The position numbers and the translations under genes are program-made. Below, piece after piece: positions 41,893 through 51,460 of a DNA stretch of 64,000 nucleotides; the first letter of the stretch is position 1, and each line of letters starts with the position of its first letter. Location of the stretch: the NCBI RefSeq assembly GCF_003254585.1, contig NZ_QJGZ01000041.1, positions 521,156-585,155 of the forward strand, read 5' to 3'. The DNA is from Flavobacterium sharifuzzamanii (GTDB taxonomy: Bacteria > Bacteroidota > Bacteroidia > Flavobacteriales > Flavobacteriaceae). The notes beneath the pieces were generated by a model. It saw only the letters and a program-made list of their open reading frames with translations. It ran no database searches and was not told the DNA's origin.

Positions 41893-42405
41893 ATGAAAAG
41901 AGTTTTAATATATGCGACCTTGTTTTTTATAAGTTTTTCAACAGTATCTTTTTCGCAAGAGAGTGTTGAAAAACCTGCTCCGCCAACAGGGAATGCTTTA
42001 GTGGGCGATTATTATGGAGCTGATGTTTCAGAAGTTGTTTTAAATAAGGCGATTTCAGTTGACAAGCTTGAAGGCGAATTAAGCAATGCTAAAAAGCTAG
42101 AAGCGATTGCAGTAAAAGGTGAAGTAACTGATGTTTGTGAGAAAAGAGGATGCTGGATAACTCTTAAAACGGAAGATGGAGCATCTTTCTTTGTGAAAAT
42201 GAAAGATTACGCTTTTTTTGTGCCTACTGCATTAAAAGGTAAAAATGTAGTTTTAGAAGGAAATGCTGAAAAGAAAGTAACTTCGGTTGAAGAGCTTAAG
42301 CATTATGCGAAAGATGCTAAGAAAACAAAGGCAGAAATAGATGCGATTAAAATGCCAAAAGAAGAAATACGTTTTTTAGCGAGCGGGATCAAAGTGATAA
42401 ATTAG
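41893..42405 (+). CDS. DUF4920 domain-containing exported protein
   Basis: From ATG 41893 the protein is 170 residues with a signal peptide (MKRVLIYATLFFISFSTVSFSQ). The mature part matches the DUF4920 pattern: GDYYGADV, the strand ending VKGEVTDVCEKRGCW, and VVLEGNAEKK, suggesting an OB-like beta-barrel. Two cysteines in CEKRGCW could form a disulfide or bind metal. Function is unknown. It ends at a bidirectional terminator shared with the SPOR gene. Confidence 0.82.
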   Translation: MKRVLIYATLFFISFSTVSFSQESVEKPAPPTGNALVGDYYGADVSEVVLNKAISVDKLEGELSNAKKLEAIAVKGEVTDVCEKRGCWITLKTEDGASFFVKMKDYAFFVPTALKGKNVVLEGNAEKKVTSVEELKHYAKDAKKTKAEIDAIKMPKEEIRFLASGIKVIN

Positions 42406-42435
42406 ATTTAAAAGTTATAATTCTGAAATAGAAGC

Positions 42436-42469
42436 AAAAAAAGCGAGATATAAAAATCTCGCTTTTTTT
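42436..42469. terminator. Bidirectional terminator between DUF4920 and SPOR genes
   Basis: A perfect 14-bp stem, AAAAAAAGCGAGAT with its complement, encloses a 6-base loop. Runs of A and T flank it on both sides. Confidence 0.94.
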
Positions 42470-42482
42470 GTTTCTACATGAA

Positions 42483-42872
42483 TCATTTTCCAGGTTTAAG
42501 CAAGAAAACGCTTTTGTATCTTTTTTTGATTTCGGCTAAATTTCTTTCGGCTTCTATTCTGGTTTTAAAATTTCCAACAATTACTTTGTAATTTGGAGTG
42601 CTGAAAATAATTGTTCCGTCAATATCTGAATTTTCTCTTTTGAAATCAGATAAGGTTTTTTTGGCTTCATCACTTTTGCCGCTAAAGATTTGGATTCTAT
42701 AAGTGTCGTTTGTATTTATTGACGTGTTAATTTTGCGTTTCTCATTTAGTAATTGCTCAAATTTAGGATCTTGCTTCAGTGTTAAATTTTGGTCTTGAGC
42801 ATTAATATTGTGTGCGAAAGCAATCGTTGTAATTGTTAATAAAAGGCTTTTTGAAGGACTTAAAATTCTCAT
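42483..42872 (-). CDS. SPOR domain-containing exported protein
   Basis: From ATG 42870-42872 the product is 129 residues: a signal peptide (MRILSPSKSLLLTITTIAFAHNINA), a short linker, then a SPOR domain with YRIQIFSGKSDEAKKTL, PNYKVIVGNFKTRIEAERNL and YKSVFLLKPGK. SPOR domains bind denuded glycan strands of peptidoglycan, often at division sites. The longer start at 42893 lies inside the -7 promoter element (42891-42898) and is rejected. Confidence 0.88.
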   Translation of the reverse strand: MRILSPSKSLLLTITTIAFAHNINAQDQNLTLKQDPKFEQLLNEKRKINTSINTNDTYRIQIFSGKSDEAKKTLSDFKRENSDIDGTIIFSTPNYKVIVGNFKTRIEAERNLAEIKKRYKSVFLLKPGK

Positions 42873-42890
42873 AATGTGATGGTTTTTATG

Positions 42891-42898
42891 CAAAAATA
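42891..42898 (-). promoter_or_regulatory. -7 promoter element of the SPOR gene
   Basis: On the minus strand TATTTTTG fits TAnnTTTG. The start site near 42887 gives a 15-base leader. No clear -33 TTG is seen. Confidence 0.55.
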
Positions 42899-42974
42899 CT
42901 ATTTAAAGTTTGAGTGTGAAATTTTAATATTATTTAGAATTGATATAAATTGATAATTAAGACTATTTTAAGGT

Positions 42975-43004
42975 TTTGAGAATAGTTCATAAGTCGTATT
43001 TTTG
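42975..43004 (+). promoter_or_regulatory. Promoter of the act-cox respiratory operon
   Basis: TTTG (42975-42978) and TATTTTTG (42997-43004) are 18 bases apart. Start near 43008 gives a leader of about 85 bases before actA. It also rules out translation from the in-frame ATG at 42976. Confidence 0.8.
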
Positions 43005-43092
43005 TGCAAGTTTTAAAAGAGGGTATAGGTTTTTGCTGGATTTAATACAGAAAAAATCATACCAAAAATTAGTAGACAATTATTTATACTAT

Positions 43093-44427
43093 ATGAAAAA
43101 GGTGGGTAACCATAATTCGATCTCAAGAAAATTGCTGTTTGGCTTATCGCTAACGTTAATTTTCTCCCTAACTTCATTTGCTCAAGATGCTGCTGCTCCG
43201 GCGGCGCCTGAGGCTGCTGCGGCTGCTCCAGCTGCAGGAGGCGGTGATCCAGTAAAAGGGAAAGAACTTTTTAATGCAAATTGCGCTGCATGTCACAAAT
43301 TAGATGCTAAATCAACTGGTCCTGCATTAAGGGGAGTTGCTTCTAAGCATGATATGGCTTGGATTTACAAGTGGGTGCATAACAGTTCTGACATGATTAA
43401 GTCAGGTGATGCTGTTGCTGTTAAACTTTTTGAGGAAAATAACAAAGCTGTTATGACTTCATTTCCTCAATTGTCTGAAGGAGATATTGATAATATTATA
43501 GCTTATACTTCTGAGCCTAAGGCTGAGCCTGCTGCTGCTGTAGGAGGTGCTGCGACTCCTCCTGGAACAAATGTTCAAGATGGTGCTATTTCGAATAACA
43601 TTATTTTAGGAGCTCTAGCTCTTGTAATGGCTATTTTGGTTGTGATGTTGTTTATGGTAAACAAGGTTTTAACTAAAGTTGCTAATAAAAACGGTATTGA
43701 GGTTGCTCCAAAAGAAGAAAGACTTCCAATCTGGAAAGCTTTCGCTAAAAATCAATTCTTGGTTTTGGTAACTGCAATTTTCTTGCTTTTGGCTAGTGGT
43801 TATTTTGTTTACGGATACTTAATGCAAGTAGGTGTAGATCAGAATTATGAACCAATTCAGCCAATTCACTACTCTCACAAAATTCACGCTGGTGATAACG
43901 AAATCAATTGTAAATATTGCCACTCTGCTGCGCGTGTAAGTAAAACAGCTGGTATACCTTCTTTAAATGTTTGTATGAACTGTCATAAAAACATTTCAGA
44001 GGTTGCTGAAACTACTGCTACACCTGAGTACAGCAAAGCGTTTTACGATGCTCAAATCCAAAAATTATATGATGCTGTTGGATGGGATAAGACTAAGCAA
44101 GCTTATACTGGAAAAACAATGCCTGTAAAATGGGTTCGTATTCACAACTTACCTGACTTCGTTTACTTCAACCACTCTCAACACGTTTCTGTTGCAGGTA
44201 TTGAATGTCAAACTTGTCATGGGCCAGTACAGGAATTTGAAATCATGAAGCAATACTCTAAATTAACAATGGGATGGTGTGTTGATTGCCATAGAAAAAC
44301 TGATGTTAAGATGGAAGGTAACGCTTACTATGACAAAATTCATGCTGAACTTTCTAAAAAATACGGTGTAGAGAAATTAACTGCAGCGCAAATGGGAGGT
44401 TTAGAATGTGGTAAATGCCACTATTAA
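43093..44427 (+). CDS. actA: Alternative complex III multiheme cytochrome c subunit ActA
   Basis: ActA carries electrons from the ACIII iron-sulfur/quinol module toward cytochrome oxidase. From ATG 43093 it has 444 residues, with a signal anchor (LLFGLSLTLIFSLTSFAQ) and an Ala/Pro-rich linker. A monoheme domain with CAACH follows, then TM helices (one near LGALALVMAILVVMLFMV, another near FLVLVTAIFLLLASGYFVYG). A pentaheme domain closes the protein with CKYCH, CMNCH, CQTCH, CVDCH and CGKCH. That makes six CXXCH sites, five in the classical ActA part and one in the N-terminal fused cytochrome. It is the first gene of the operon. Confidence 0.95.
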   Translation: MKKVGNHNSISRKLLFGLSLTLIFSLTSFAQDAAAPAAPEAAAAAPAAGGGDPVKGKELFNANCAACHKLDAKSTGPALRGVASKHDMAWIYKWVHNSSDMIKSGDAVAVKLFEENNKAVMTSFPQLSEGDIDNIIAYTSEPKAEPAAAVGGAATPPGTNVQDGAISNNIILGALALVMAILVVMLFMVNKVLTKVANKNGIEVAPKEERLPIWKAFAKNQFLVLVTAIFLLLASGYFVYGYLMQVGVDQNYEPIQPIHYSHKIHAGDNEINCKYCHSAARVSKTAGIPSLNVCMNCHKNISEVAETTATPEYSKAFYDAQIQKLYDAVGWDKTKQAYTGKTMPVKWVRIHNLPDFVYFNHSQHVSVAGIECQTCHGPVQEFEIMKQYSKLTMGWCVDCHRKTDVKMEGNAYYDKIHAELSKKYGVEKLTAAQMGGLECGKCHY

Positions 44428-44459
44428 TCGATTTATTAAGATTTTAATATATATATACA

Positions 44460-47400
44460 ATGTCATCAAACAAAAAATACTGGAAAAGTGTTGAGGAGCT
44501 AGAAAATAGCTCTATTGTTGAGGCGCTTAGAAATAACGAATTTGTTGAAGAAATTCCTACTGATGAGTTTTTAGGTAATGCAGAAGCTTTAGCTACATCA
44601 GGAACTTCACGTCGTGACTTTTTAAAGTACGTAGGGTTTAGTACAGCGGCTGTAACATTAGCTGCTTGCGAAGGTCCTGTTCACAAGTCTATCCCTTATG
44701 TATTACAACCAGAGCAAATCATCCCTGGTGTTGCAGATTATTATGCAACTACAGTTTTTGATGGATTTGATTTTGCTAATCTTTTGGTTAAAACTCGTGA
44801 AGGTCGTCCAATTAAAATTGAAAACAATACAATTGCAGGAGCTAAATTTTCTGCGAATGCTAGAATTCATGCCTCTATCTTAGGTTTGTATGACAGTGCT
44901 CGTTTGAAAGAGCCAAAAGTAGATGGTAAAAATTCTTCTTGGTCAGCTGTAGATTTGAAAATCAAATCAAGTTTAGCAGATGCTAAAGCTAAAGGTGGTC
45001 AAGTAGTATTATTAACTAATACTTTAGCAAGTCCATCTACAGAAAAATTAATTGGTGAGTTTATTGCAAAAAATCCAAACGCTAAGCACGTTGTATATGA
45101 TGCAGTTTCTTCATCTGAAGCTTTAGATGCTTTTGAGGCTGTTTATGGTCAAAGAGCTTTAGTTGATTATGATTTTTCAAAAGCTTCTTTAATTGTATCT
45201 GTTGGTGCTGATTTCTTAGGAGATTGGCAAGGTGGAGGATATGATGCTGGATATGCTCAAGGACGTATTCCACAAAACGGAAAAATGTCTCGTCACTTCC
45301 AGTTTGAATCAAACATGACATTGTCTGGAGCTGCTGCTGATAAGCGTGTTCCAATGACTGTAGCTGCTCAAAAGCAAGCTTTAGTTCAAATTTATAATAT
45401 TATTGTAGGTGCTTCTATTCCTGTAGCTTTAGAAGGAAACTTTAAAACTGAAGTAGTAAAAGCTGCGCAACAGCTTAAAGCTGCTGGTTCAAAAGGTGTT
45501 TTAGTATCTGGAATTGAAGATAAAAATGCTCAATTATTAGTTTTAGCTATCAATCAAGTATTGGCTAGTGAAGCTTTTAGTACTGCTGGAGCAAGACAAA
45601 TTAGAAAAGGTTCTAATGCTGTCGTTGCACAGCTAATTAAAGATTTGAATGCTGGAAGTGTTCATACTTTAATTATGAGCGGAGTTAATCCTGTTTACAC
45701 TTTAGCTGATTCAGCTTCTTTTGTTTCTGGATTGAAAAAAGTTAAAACATCAGTTGCTTTTTCATTAAAAGAAGATGAAACTGCATCAATTGTTTCAATT
45801 GCTGCGCCAGCTCCTCACTATTTAGAGTCTTGGGGAGATCTTGAGCTTACAAGCGGAACATATAGCTTAACTCAGCCTACAATCCGTCCTATTTTCAATA
45901 CAAAACAATTTCAAGATGTTTTATTGTCTGTAAACGGTACTGCTGGTACTTATTATGACTACTTGAAAGCAAATTCTGGAGCTTATACTGCAGGTGCTTC
46001 TTGGAATAAAGTATTACATGATGGTGTAGCTGTTCTTGGTGCTACGGCATTATCTGGAGGTGCTATTGACGCTGCTACAGCTGCAAATGCTGTTGCAAAA
46101 TCTAAATCTGCTGGTGAGTTTGAATTAGTATTATATACTAAAACAGGACTAGGAGATGGACAACATGCTAACAACCCTTGGTTACAAGAGTTTCCAGATC
46201 CAATTACAAGAGTTTCTTGGGATAACTACGTTACAGTTTCTAATGCAGATGCTAAAAAACTTGGTTTATCAAATGAAATTGTTGCAAACGGAGGTTTAAA
46301 CGGTAGCTACGCTACAATTACTGTTGATGGAGCTAAATTGGAAAATGTTCCAGTTATCGTTCAACCAGGTCAAGCAGTTGGTACTTTGGGTCTAGCTCTT
46401 GGTTACGGACGTAAAGCAGCTCTTAAAGAAGAAATGCAAGTAGGTTTAAATGCTTACGCTTTATATAAAGGTTTCAATAATGTTCAATCTGTATCTATTG
46501 TAAAAGCTGGAGGAGTACATGAGTTTGCTTGTGTTCAAGGTCAGAAAACTTTAATGGGTAGAGGAGATATTATTAAAGAAACTACTTTAGAAATATTCAA
46601 TACTAAAGATGCTGAACATTGGAATGAAAAGCCAATGGTATCTTTAGATCACCAAGAAGTTGAGGCTACTACTGTAGATCTTTGGGAATCATTTGATCGT
46701 ACAACTGGTCACCACTTCAACCTTTCAATTGACTTAAATGCTTGTACTGGATGTGGAGCTTGTGTTATTGCTTGTCACGCAGAAAACAACGTTCCAGTTG
46801 TTGGTAAAGCAGAGGTAAGAAGAAGCCGTGATATGCATTGGTTACGTATCGATAGATATTATTCTTCTGAAAGCACTTTTGAAGGTGATAACGAAAGAAA
46901 AGAAGGAATTGCAGGTTTATCTAGTTCATTATCTACATTTAATGAAATGGAAAAAGCAGGAGATAATCCACAAGTTGCATTCCAACCTGTAATGTGTCAA
47001 CACTGTAACCACGCACCTTGTGAAACAGTTTGTCCTGTTGCAGCGACTTCTCACGGTCGTGAAGGTCAAAACCATATGGCTTACAACAGATGTGTTGGTA
47101 CTCGTTACTGTGCAAACAACTGTCCATATAAAGTACGTCGTTTTAACTGGTTCTTATACAACAAAAACAGCGAGTTCGATTATCATATGAACGATGATTT
47201 AGGCCGTATGGTATTAAATCCTGACGTTAACGTACGTTCTCGTGGTGTTATGGAGAAATGTTCTATGTGTATCCAAATGACACAAGCTACTAAATTAAAA
47301 GCTAAAAACGAAGGCCGTCCAGTTAGAGATGGTGAATTCCAAACAGCTTGTTCTAGTGCTTGTTCTTCAGGAGCGATGATATTTGGTGATGTAAATGATA

Positions 47401-47510
47401 AAGAAAGTAAAGTTGCTAAATTAGCTGCTGACGAAAGATCATACCACTTATTAGAGCATGTAGGTACAAAACCTAATGTGGTTTACCATGTTAAAGTTAG
47501 AAATACTTAG
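44460..47510 (+). CDS. actB: ACIII iron-sulfur/molybdopterin-like subunit ActB
   Basis: The 1016-residue periplasmic subunit combines a molybdopterin-oxidoreductase-like part (about 60-730), which in known ACIII holds no Mo cofactor, with a C-terminal ferredoxin-like part. The Tat signal is TSRRDFLKYVGFSTAAVTLAAC (about residues 49-70). The cysteine motifs are CTGCGACVIAC, CQHCNHAPCETVCP, RYCANNCPYK and CSMCIQ with further Cys, enough for several Fe-S clusters. It is exported in folded form and feeds electrons to ActA. It starts 32 bases after actA. Confidence 0.96.
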   Translation: MSSNKKYWKSVEELENSSIVEALRNNEFVEEIPTDEFLGNAEALATSGTSRRDFLKYVGFSTAAVTLAACEGPVHKSIPYVLQPEQIIPGVADYYATTVFDGFDFANLLVKTREGRPIKIENNTIAGAKFSANARIHASILGLYDSARLKEPKVDGKNSSWSAVDLKIKSSLADAKAKGGQVVLLTNTLASPSTEKLIGEFIAKNPNAKHVVYDAVSSSEALDAFEAVYGQRALVDYDFSKASLIVSVGADFLGDWQGGGYDAGYAQGRIPQNGKMSRHFQFESNMTLSGAAADKRVPMTVAAQKQALVQIYNIIVGASIPVALEGNFKTEVVKAAQQLKAAGSKGVLVSGIEDKNAQLLVLAINQVLASEAFSTAGARQIRKGSNAVVAQLIKDLNAGSVHTLIMSGVNPVYTLADSASFVSGLKKVKTSVAFSLKEDETASIVSIAAPAPHYLESWGDLELTSGTYSLTQPTIRPIFNTKQFQDVLLSVNGTAGTYYDYLKANSGAYTAGASWNKVLHDGVAVLGATALSGGAIDAATAANAVAKSKSAGEFELVLYTKTGLGDGQHANNPWLQEFPDPITRVSWDNYVTVSNADAKKLGLSNEIVANGGLNGSYATITVDGAKLENVPVIVQPGQAVGTLGLALGYGRKAALKEEMQVGLNAYALYKGFNNVQSVSIVKAGGVHEFACVQGQKTLMGRGDIIKETTLEIFNTKDAEHWNEKPMVSLDHQEVEATTVDLWESFDRTTGHHFNLSIDLNACTGCGACVIACHAENNVPVVGKAEVRRSRDMHWLRIDRYYSSESTFEGDNERKEGIAGLSSSLSTFNEMEKAGDNPQVAFQPVMCQHCNHAPCETVCPVAATSHGREGQNHMAYNRCVGTRYCANNCPYKVRRFNWFLYNKNSEFDYHMNDDLGRMVLNPDVNVRSRGVMEKCSMCIQMTQATKLKAKNEGRPVRDGEFQTACSSACSSGAMIFGDVNDKESKVAKLAADERSYHLLEHVGTKPNVVYHVKVRNT

Positions 47511-47544
47511 TAAAATTATTAATTAAGAAACAATATAAAGGATT

Positions 47545-48948
47545 ATGTCGTCTCACTACGAAGCACCCATTAGAAAACCTTTAGTTATAGGTGATAAATC
47601 TTATCACGATGTAACTGTAGATGTAGCTGCACCTGTTGAGGGGCCTGCAAACAAGCAATGGTGGATTGTATTTTCAATCGCATTAATAGCCTTCCTTTGG
47701 GGGTTAGGTTGTATAATTTACACCGTATCTACCGGTATCGGAACATGGGGATTAAATAAAACAGTTGGCTGGGCTTGGGATATTACTAACTTCGTTTGGT
47801 GGGTTGGTATTGGTCACGCCGGAACATTAATTTCTGCGGTATTATTACTTTTCCGTCAACGTTGGAGAATGGCCATCAACCGTTCTGCTGAAGCAATGAC
47901 TATTTTCTCAGTAGTACAAGCGGGTCTTTTCCCAATCATTCACATGGGACGTCCATGGTTAGCATACTGGGTATTACCTATTCCAAACCAATTTGGATCT
48001 TTATGGGTAAACTTTAACTCACCTTTACTTTGGGACGTATTCGCGATTTCAACGTATCTTTCGGTATCATTAGTTTTCTGGTGGACTGGTTTATTACCTG
48101 ACTTTGCAATGCTTCGTGATAGAGCTATTACTCCTTTTAACAAAAGAGTTTATTCTATCTTAAGTTTTGGATGGAGCGGTAGAGCAAAAGACTGGCAACG
48201 TTTTGAAGAAGTATCTTTAGTATTAGCTGGTTTAGCTACTCCACTTGTACTTTCTGTACACACAATTGTATCTATGGACTTTGCTACTTCTGTAATTCCT
48301 GGATGGCATACAACAATTTTCCCTCCATACTTCGTGGCAGGAGCGGTTTTCTCTGGATTCGCGATGGTAAATACATTGTTGATCGTTATGAGAAAAGTAT
48401 CTAATCTTGAAGCTTACATCACATTACAGCATATCGAATTAATGAATATCATTATCATGATTACTGGATCTATTGTAGGTGTGGCTTACATCACTGAGTT
48501 ATTCGTAGCTTGGTATTCAGGTGTAGAATATGAGCAATATGCATTCTTAAACAGAGCTACTGGACCTTACTGGTGGGCATATTGGTCAATGATGACATGT
48601 AACGTGTTCTCTCCTCAGTTCATGTGGTTCAAAAAATTAAGAACTAGTATCATGTTCTCATTCATCATTTCGATTGTAGTAAACATCGGTATGTGGTTTG
48701 AAAGATTCGTAATTATTGTTACTTCTTTACATAGAGATTACCTTCCATCTTCTTGGACAATGTTTTCACCAACATTTGTTGATATTGGAATTTTCATTGG
48801 AACAATTGGTTTCTTCTTCGTGTTGTTTTTATTATACTCTAGAACATTCCCTGTAATTGCTCAGGCAGAGGTTAAAACAATTTTGAAAGGAACAGGAGAT
48901 AATTACATTAGAGAAAGAGCAAACAGTAAAGATTCACATCATGAGTAA
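47545..48948 (+). CDS. actC: ACIII NrfD-like quinol-binding membrane subunit ActC
   Basis: The 467-residue protein has about ten hydrophobic segments and matches the NrfD/PsrC family. Conserved points include WWVGIGHAGTLISAVLL, the HMGRPW loop, and the SVHTIVSMDFATSVIPGWHTTIFPPYF region, which helps form the quinol site. It is an integral inner-membrane protein that oxidises menaquinol within ACIII. It overlaps actD by 8 bases. Confidence 0.96.
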   Translation: MSSHYEAPIRKPLVIGDKSYHDVTVDVAAPVEGPANKQWWIVFSIALIAFLWGLGCIIYTVSTGIGTWGLNKTVGWAWDITNFVWWVGIGHAGTLISAVLLLFRQRWRMAINRSAEAMTIFSVVQAGLFPIIHMGRPWLAYWVLPIPNQFGSLWVNFNSPLLWDVFAISTYLSVSLVFWWTGLLPDFAMLRDRAITPFNKRVYSILSFGWSGRAKDWQRFEEVSLVLAGLATPLVLSVHTIVSMDFATSVIPGWHTTIFPPYFVAGAVFSGFAMVNTLLIVMRKVSNLEAYITLQHIELMNIIIMITGSIVGVAYITELFVAWYSGVEYEQYAFLNRATGPYWWAYWSMMTCNVFSPQFMWFKKLRTSIMFSFIISIVVNIGMWFERFVIIVTSLHRDYLPSSWTMFSPTFVDIGIFIGTIGFFFVLFLLYSRTFPVIAQAEVKTILKGTGDNYIRERANSKDSHHE

Positions 48949-49465
48949 TAAAGTTATATACGCCATTTATAATGACGATGACGTTTTGATGAGTGCAGTA
49001 AAGAAAACTAGAGCTGCTCATCATCATATTGAAGAGGTTTTTACTCCATTTCCGGTTCACGGATTGGATAAAGCCATGGGATTAGCACCAACAAGATTAG
49101 CAATATGTGCTTTTTTATATGGATGTGTTGGTATTTCTGTTGCAACAACTATGATGGGATACATCATGATTCACGACTGGCCGCAGGATATTGGAGGTAA
49201 ACCAAGTTTTAGCTTCATCCAGAATATGCCATCTTTTGTGCCAATTATGTTTGAGATGACTGTATTCTTTGCGGCTCACTTAATGGTAATTACTTTTTAC
49301 ATGAGAAGTAGATTATGGCCTTTTAAAGAAGCTGAAAACCCAGATGTAAGAACAACTGATGACCACTTTTTAATGGAGGTTGCTGTAAATGATAACGAAG
49401 CTGAGTTAGTTTCTTTCTTCGAAGGAACTGGAGCTGTTGAAGTTAAAGTAATAGAAAAGAATTAA
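48941..49465 (+). CDS. actD: ACIII membrane subunit ActD (DUF3341)
   Basis: The 174-residue protein has two TM helices (around 50-75 and 100-125) and the DUF3341 pattern: IEEVFTPFPVHGLDKAMGL before TM1 and FVPIMFEMTVFFAAHLMVI in TM2. It supports complex assembly near ActC in known structures. It overlaps the end of actC by 8 bases, so translation is coupled. Confidence 0.94.
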   Translation: MSNKVIYAIYNDDDVLMSAVKKTRAAHHHIEEVFTPFPVHGLDKAMGLAPTRLAICAFLYGCVGISVATTMMGYIMIHDWPQDIGGKPSFSFIQNMPSFVPIMFEMTVFFAAHLMVITFYMRSRLWPFKEAENPDVRTTDDHFLMEVAVNDNEAELVSFFEGTGAVEVKVIEKN

Positions 49466-49473
49466 TTGTAGCT

Positions 49474-50019
49474 ATGAAAAGGATATATAAAATAACACTT
49501 TTAGTTGGTATAACTATTTTAGTTTCATCTTGCCACAATAATTCGGCACCGAACTATCAGTATTTCCCAAATATGTATGAGTCTGTTGCTTACGAGCCAT
49601 ATTCAGAAGCAAAAATATTTAAGGGAGGAAAAGAAGGACAGCTTCCTGTTGCAGGAACTATCAATAGAGGTTTTGAACCTTATGAATATGAAAATTCAAC
49701 TGCTGGTTATGAATTAGCAAAAGCTAATTTAAAATCACCTTTAACTGAAGAGGAAAGAAATTCTGGGAAAGGTAAAGAGCTTTTTGAAATTTACTGTATT
49801 AGCTGCCATGGTGCTGCTGGTAATGGTAAAGGTAAATTGGTTGAAAGAGAGAAATTTCTTGGAGTACCTAGCTATAAAGACAGAGAGATCACAGAAGGAA
49901 GTATCTTTCATGTTGAGACTTATGGTTTAAATGCAATGGGTTCACATGCAAATCAATTAAGTGCTCACGAACGTTGGTTAGTTGCTGACTATGTTCTGAA
50001 ACTAAGAAGCCAATTATAA
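49474..50019 (+). CDS. actE: ACIII monoheme cytochrome c lipoprotein ActE
   Basis: The 181-residue protein has a lipoprotein signal (TILVSSCHNN, lipobox Cys20) and one CXXCH site in YCISCHGAAGNGKGK. A methionine in NAMGSHANQL may be the distal heme ligand. It is a periplasmic lipid-anchored cytochrome that works with ActA in passing electrons to the oxidase. It starts 8 bases after actD. Confidence 0.95.
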   Translation: MKRIYKITLLVGITILVSSCHNNSAPNYQYFPNMYESVAYEPYSEAKIFKGGKEGQLPVAGTINRGFEPYEYENSTAGYELAKANLKSPLTEEERNSGKGKELFEIYCISCHGAAGNGKGKLVEREKFLGVPSYKDREITEGSIFHVETYGLNAMGSHANQLSAHERWLVADYVLKLRSQL

Positions 50020-50046
50020 TTGTTGAACAAACTGATCGTAATAGAT

Positions 50047-51441
50047 ATGTATACATTTTCAAGTAAATTAAAAACTTTTTCTATCATCTTAATGGCCGTT
50101 GGTTTATTAGGAATTGGGTATGGTTTTTTAAGTGCACCAAAAGATATTCAAGAAGTTGAAAAAATACTAGCTGCAGATGAACATGGTTCACATGGTGCTG
50201 CACATGAAGAAAAAGCGGAGGCATCTCACAAAGAAGCAGGTCATCATGAAGCTGCTGAAGCTGGACATGACGCTCACAAAGGAGCTGCACATGCTGAAGT
50301 TTCTGGTGCAAATGAGCACGAAAAACATTTAGAGCACGTATTACACCAATTGCAAAATAAGCCTTGGTCTGCTGTATATGTAGCTTGTATTTTCTTTTTA
50401 CTACTTTCAATGGGGGTTTTAGCTTTCTATGCTATCCAACAAGTTGCTCAAGCAGGTTGGTCTCCAGTTTTGTTTAGAGTTATGCAAGGTATCACAGCTT
50501 ATTTACCAGCTGGTTCTGTTATCTTCTTTATCATCTTAGTTTTATGCGGATTACACTTTAACCATATCTTTGTTTGGTTAGGTGAAGGTGTAACAGATCC
50601 TAAAAACGCTAACTATGATGCAATTATTGCTGGAAAATCTGGCTATTTAAACTTTCCTTTTTGGATTGTAAGAGCAGCTATCTTTTTACTGGGATGGAAC
50701 TTATACCGTTACTATTCAAGAAAGAACTGCTTGGAGCAAGATGAAGCAAATGATGATCTTTACTACAAAAAGAACTTCAAAGCTTCTGCAGGATTCTTAG
50801 TATTCTTCATTGTATCTGAGTCTATTATGGCTTGGGATTGGATTATGTCATTTGACCCGCACTGGTTTAGTACATTGTTTGCTTGGTATGTATTTGCTTC
50901 TTTCTTCGTAAGTGGTATTACAACTATTGCATTAGTAACAATTTATTTAAAATCTAAAGGATATTTAGAGTATGTAAATACAAGTCATATCCATGATTTA
51001 GCTAAGTTCATGTTTGGTATTAGTGTATTCTGGACTTATTTATGGTTCTCTCAATTTATGTTGATTTGGTACGCTAACATTCCAGAAGAGGTAACTTATT
51101 TTGTAACAAGAATTCAATTATATAACCTTCCTTTCTTTGGAGCGGTTGTTATGAACTTTGTTTTCCCATTATTAATATTAATCAATACTGACTTTAAACG
51201 CCTTAATTGGGTTGTTGTTATGGCTGGTATTGTAATATTGTTAGGTCATTATGTTGATTTCTTTAATATGATTATGCCTGGTACTGTAGGAGACAAATGG
51301 TTTATTGGAGTTCCTGAAATTGCATCGATTCTTTTCTTCTTAGGTCTATTTATATTTGTTGTATTTACTGCATTAACTAAATCTCCTTTGCTTGCAAAAA
51401 GAAATCCTTTCATCGAAGAAAGTAAACATTTTCATTATTAA
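50047..51441 (+). CDS. actF: ACIII membrane subunit ActF with His-rich insertion
   Basis: From ATG 50047 the protein has 464 residues and about ten hydrophobic segments, like ActC-type quinol subunits. Between TM1 and TM2 (about residues 45-105) lies an insert dense in His, Ala, Glu and Lys (EHGSHGAAHEEK, KEAGHHEAAEAGHDAHKGAAH). This insert could bind metal or protons. Conserved sections include WIMSFDPHWFSTLFAWYVFAS and GHYVDFFNMIMPG. An upstream TTG at 50020 gives nine extra residues and is less likely. Confidence 0.92.
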   Translation: MYTFSSKLKTFSIILMAVGLLGIGYGFLSAPKDIQEVEKILAADEHGSHGAAHEEKAEASHKEAGHHEAAEAGHDAHKGAAHAEVSGANEHEKHLEHVLHQLQNKPWSAVYVACIFFLLLSMGVLAFYAIQQVAQAGWSPVLFRVMQGITAYLPAGSVIFFIILVLCGLHFNHIFVWLGEGVTDPKNANYDAIIAGKSGYLNFPFWIVRAAIFLLGWNLYRYYSRKNCLEQDEANDDLYYKKNFKASAGFLVFFIVSESIMAWDWIMSFDPHWFSTLFAWYVFASFFVSGITTIALVTIYLKSKGYLEYVNTSHIHDLAKFMFGISVFWTYLWFSQFMLIWYANIPEEVTYFVTRIQLYNLPFFGAVVMNFVFPLLILINTDFKRLNWVVVMAGIVILLGHYVDFFNMIMPGTVGDKWFIGVPEIASILFFLGLFIFVVFTALTKSPLLAKRNPFIEESKHFHY

Positions 51442-51460
51442 TATTTAAAGAAGTAAACAG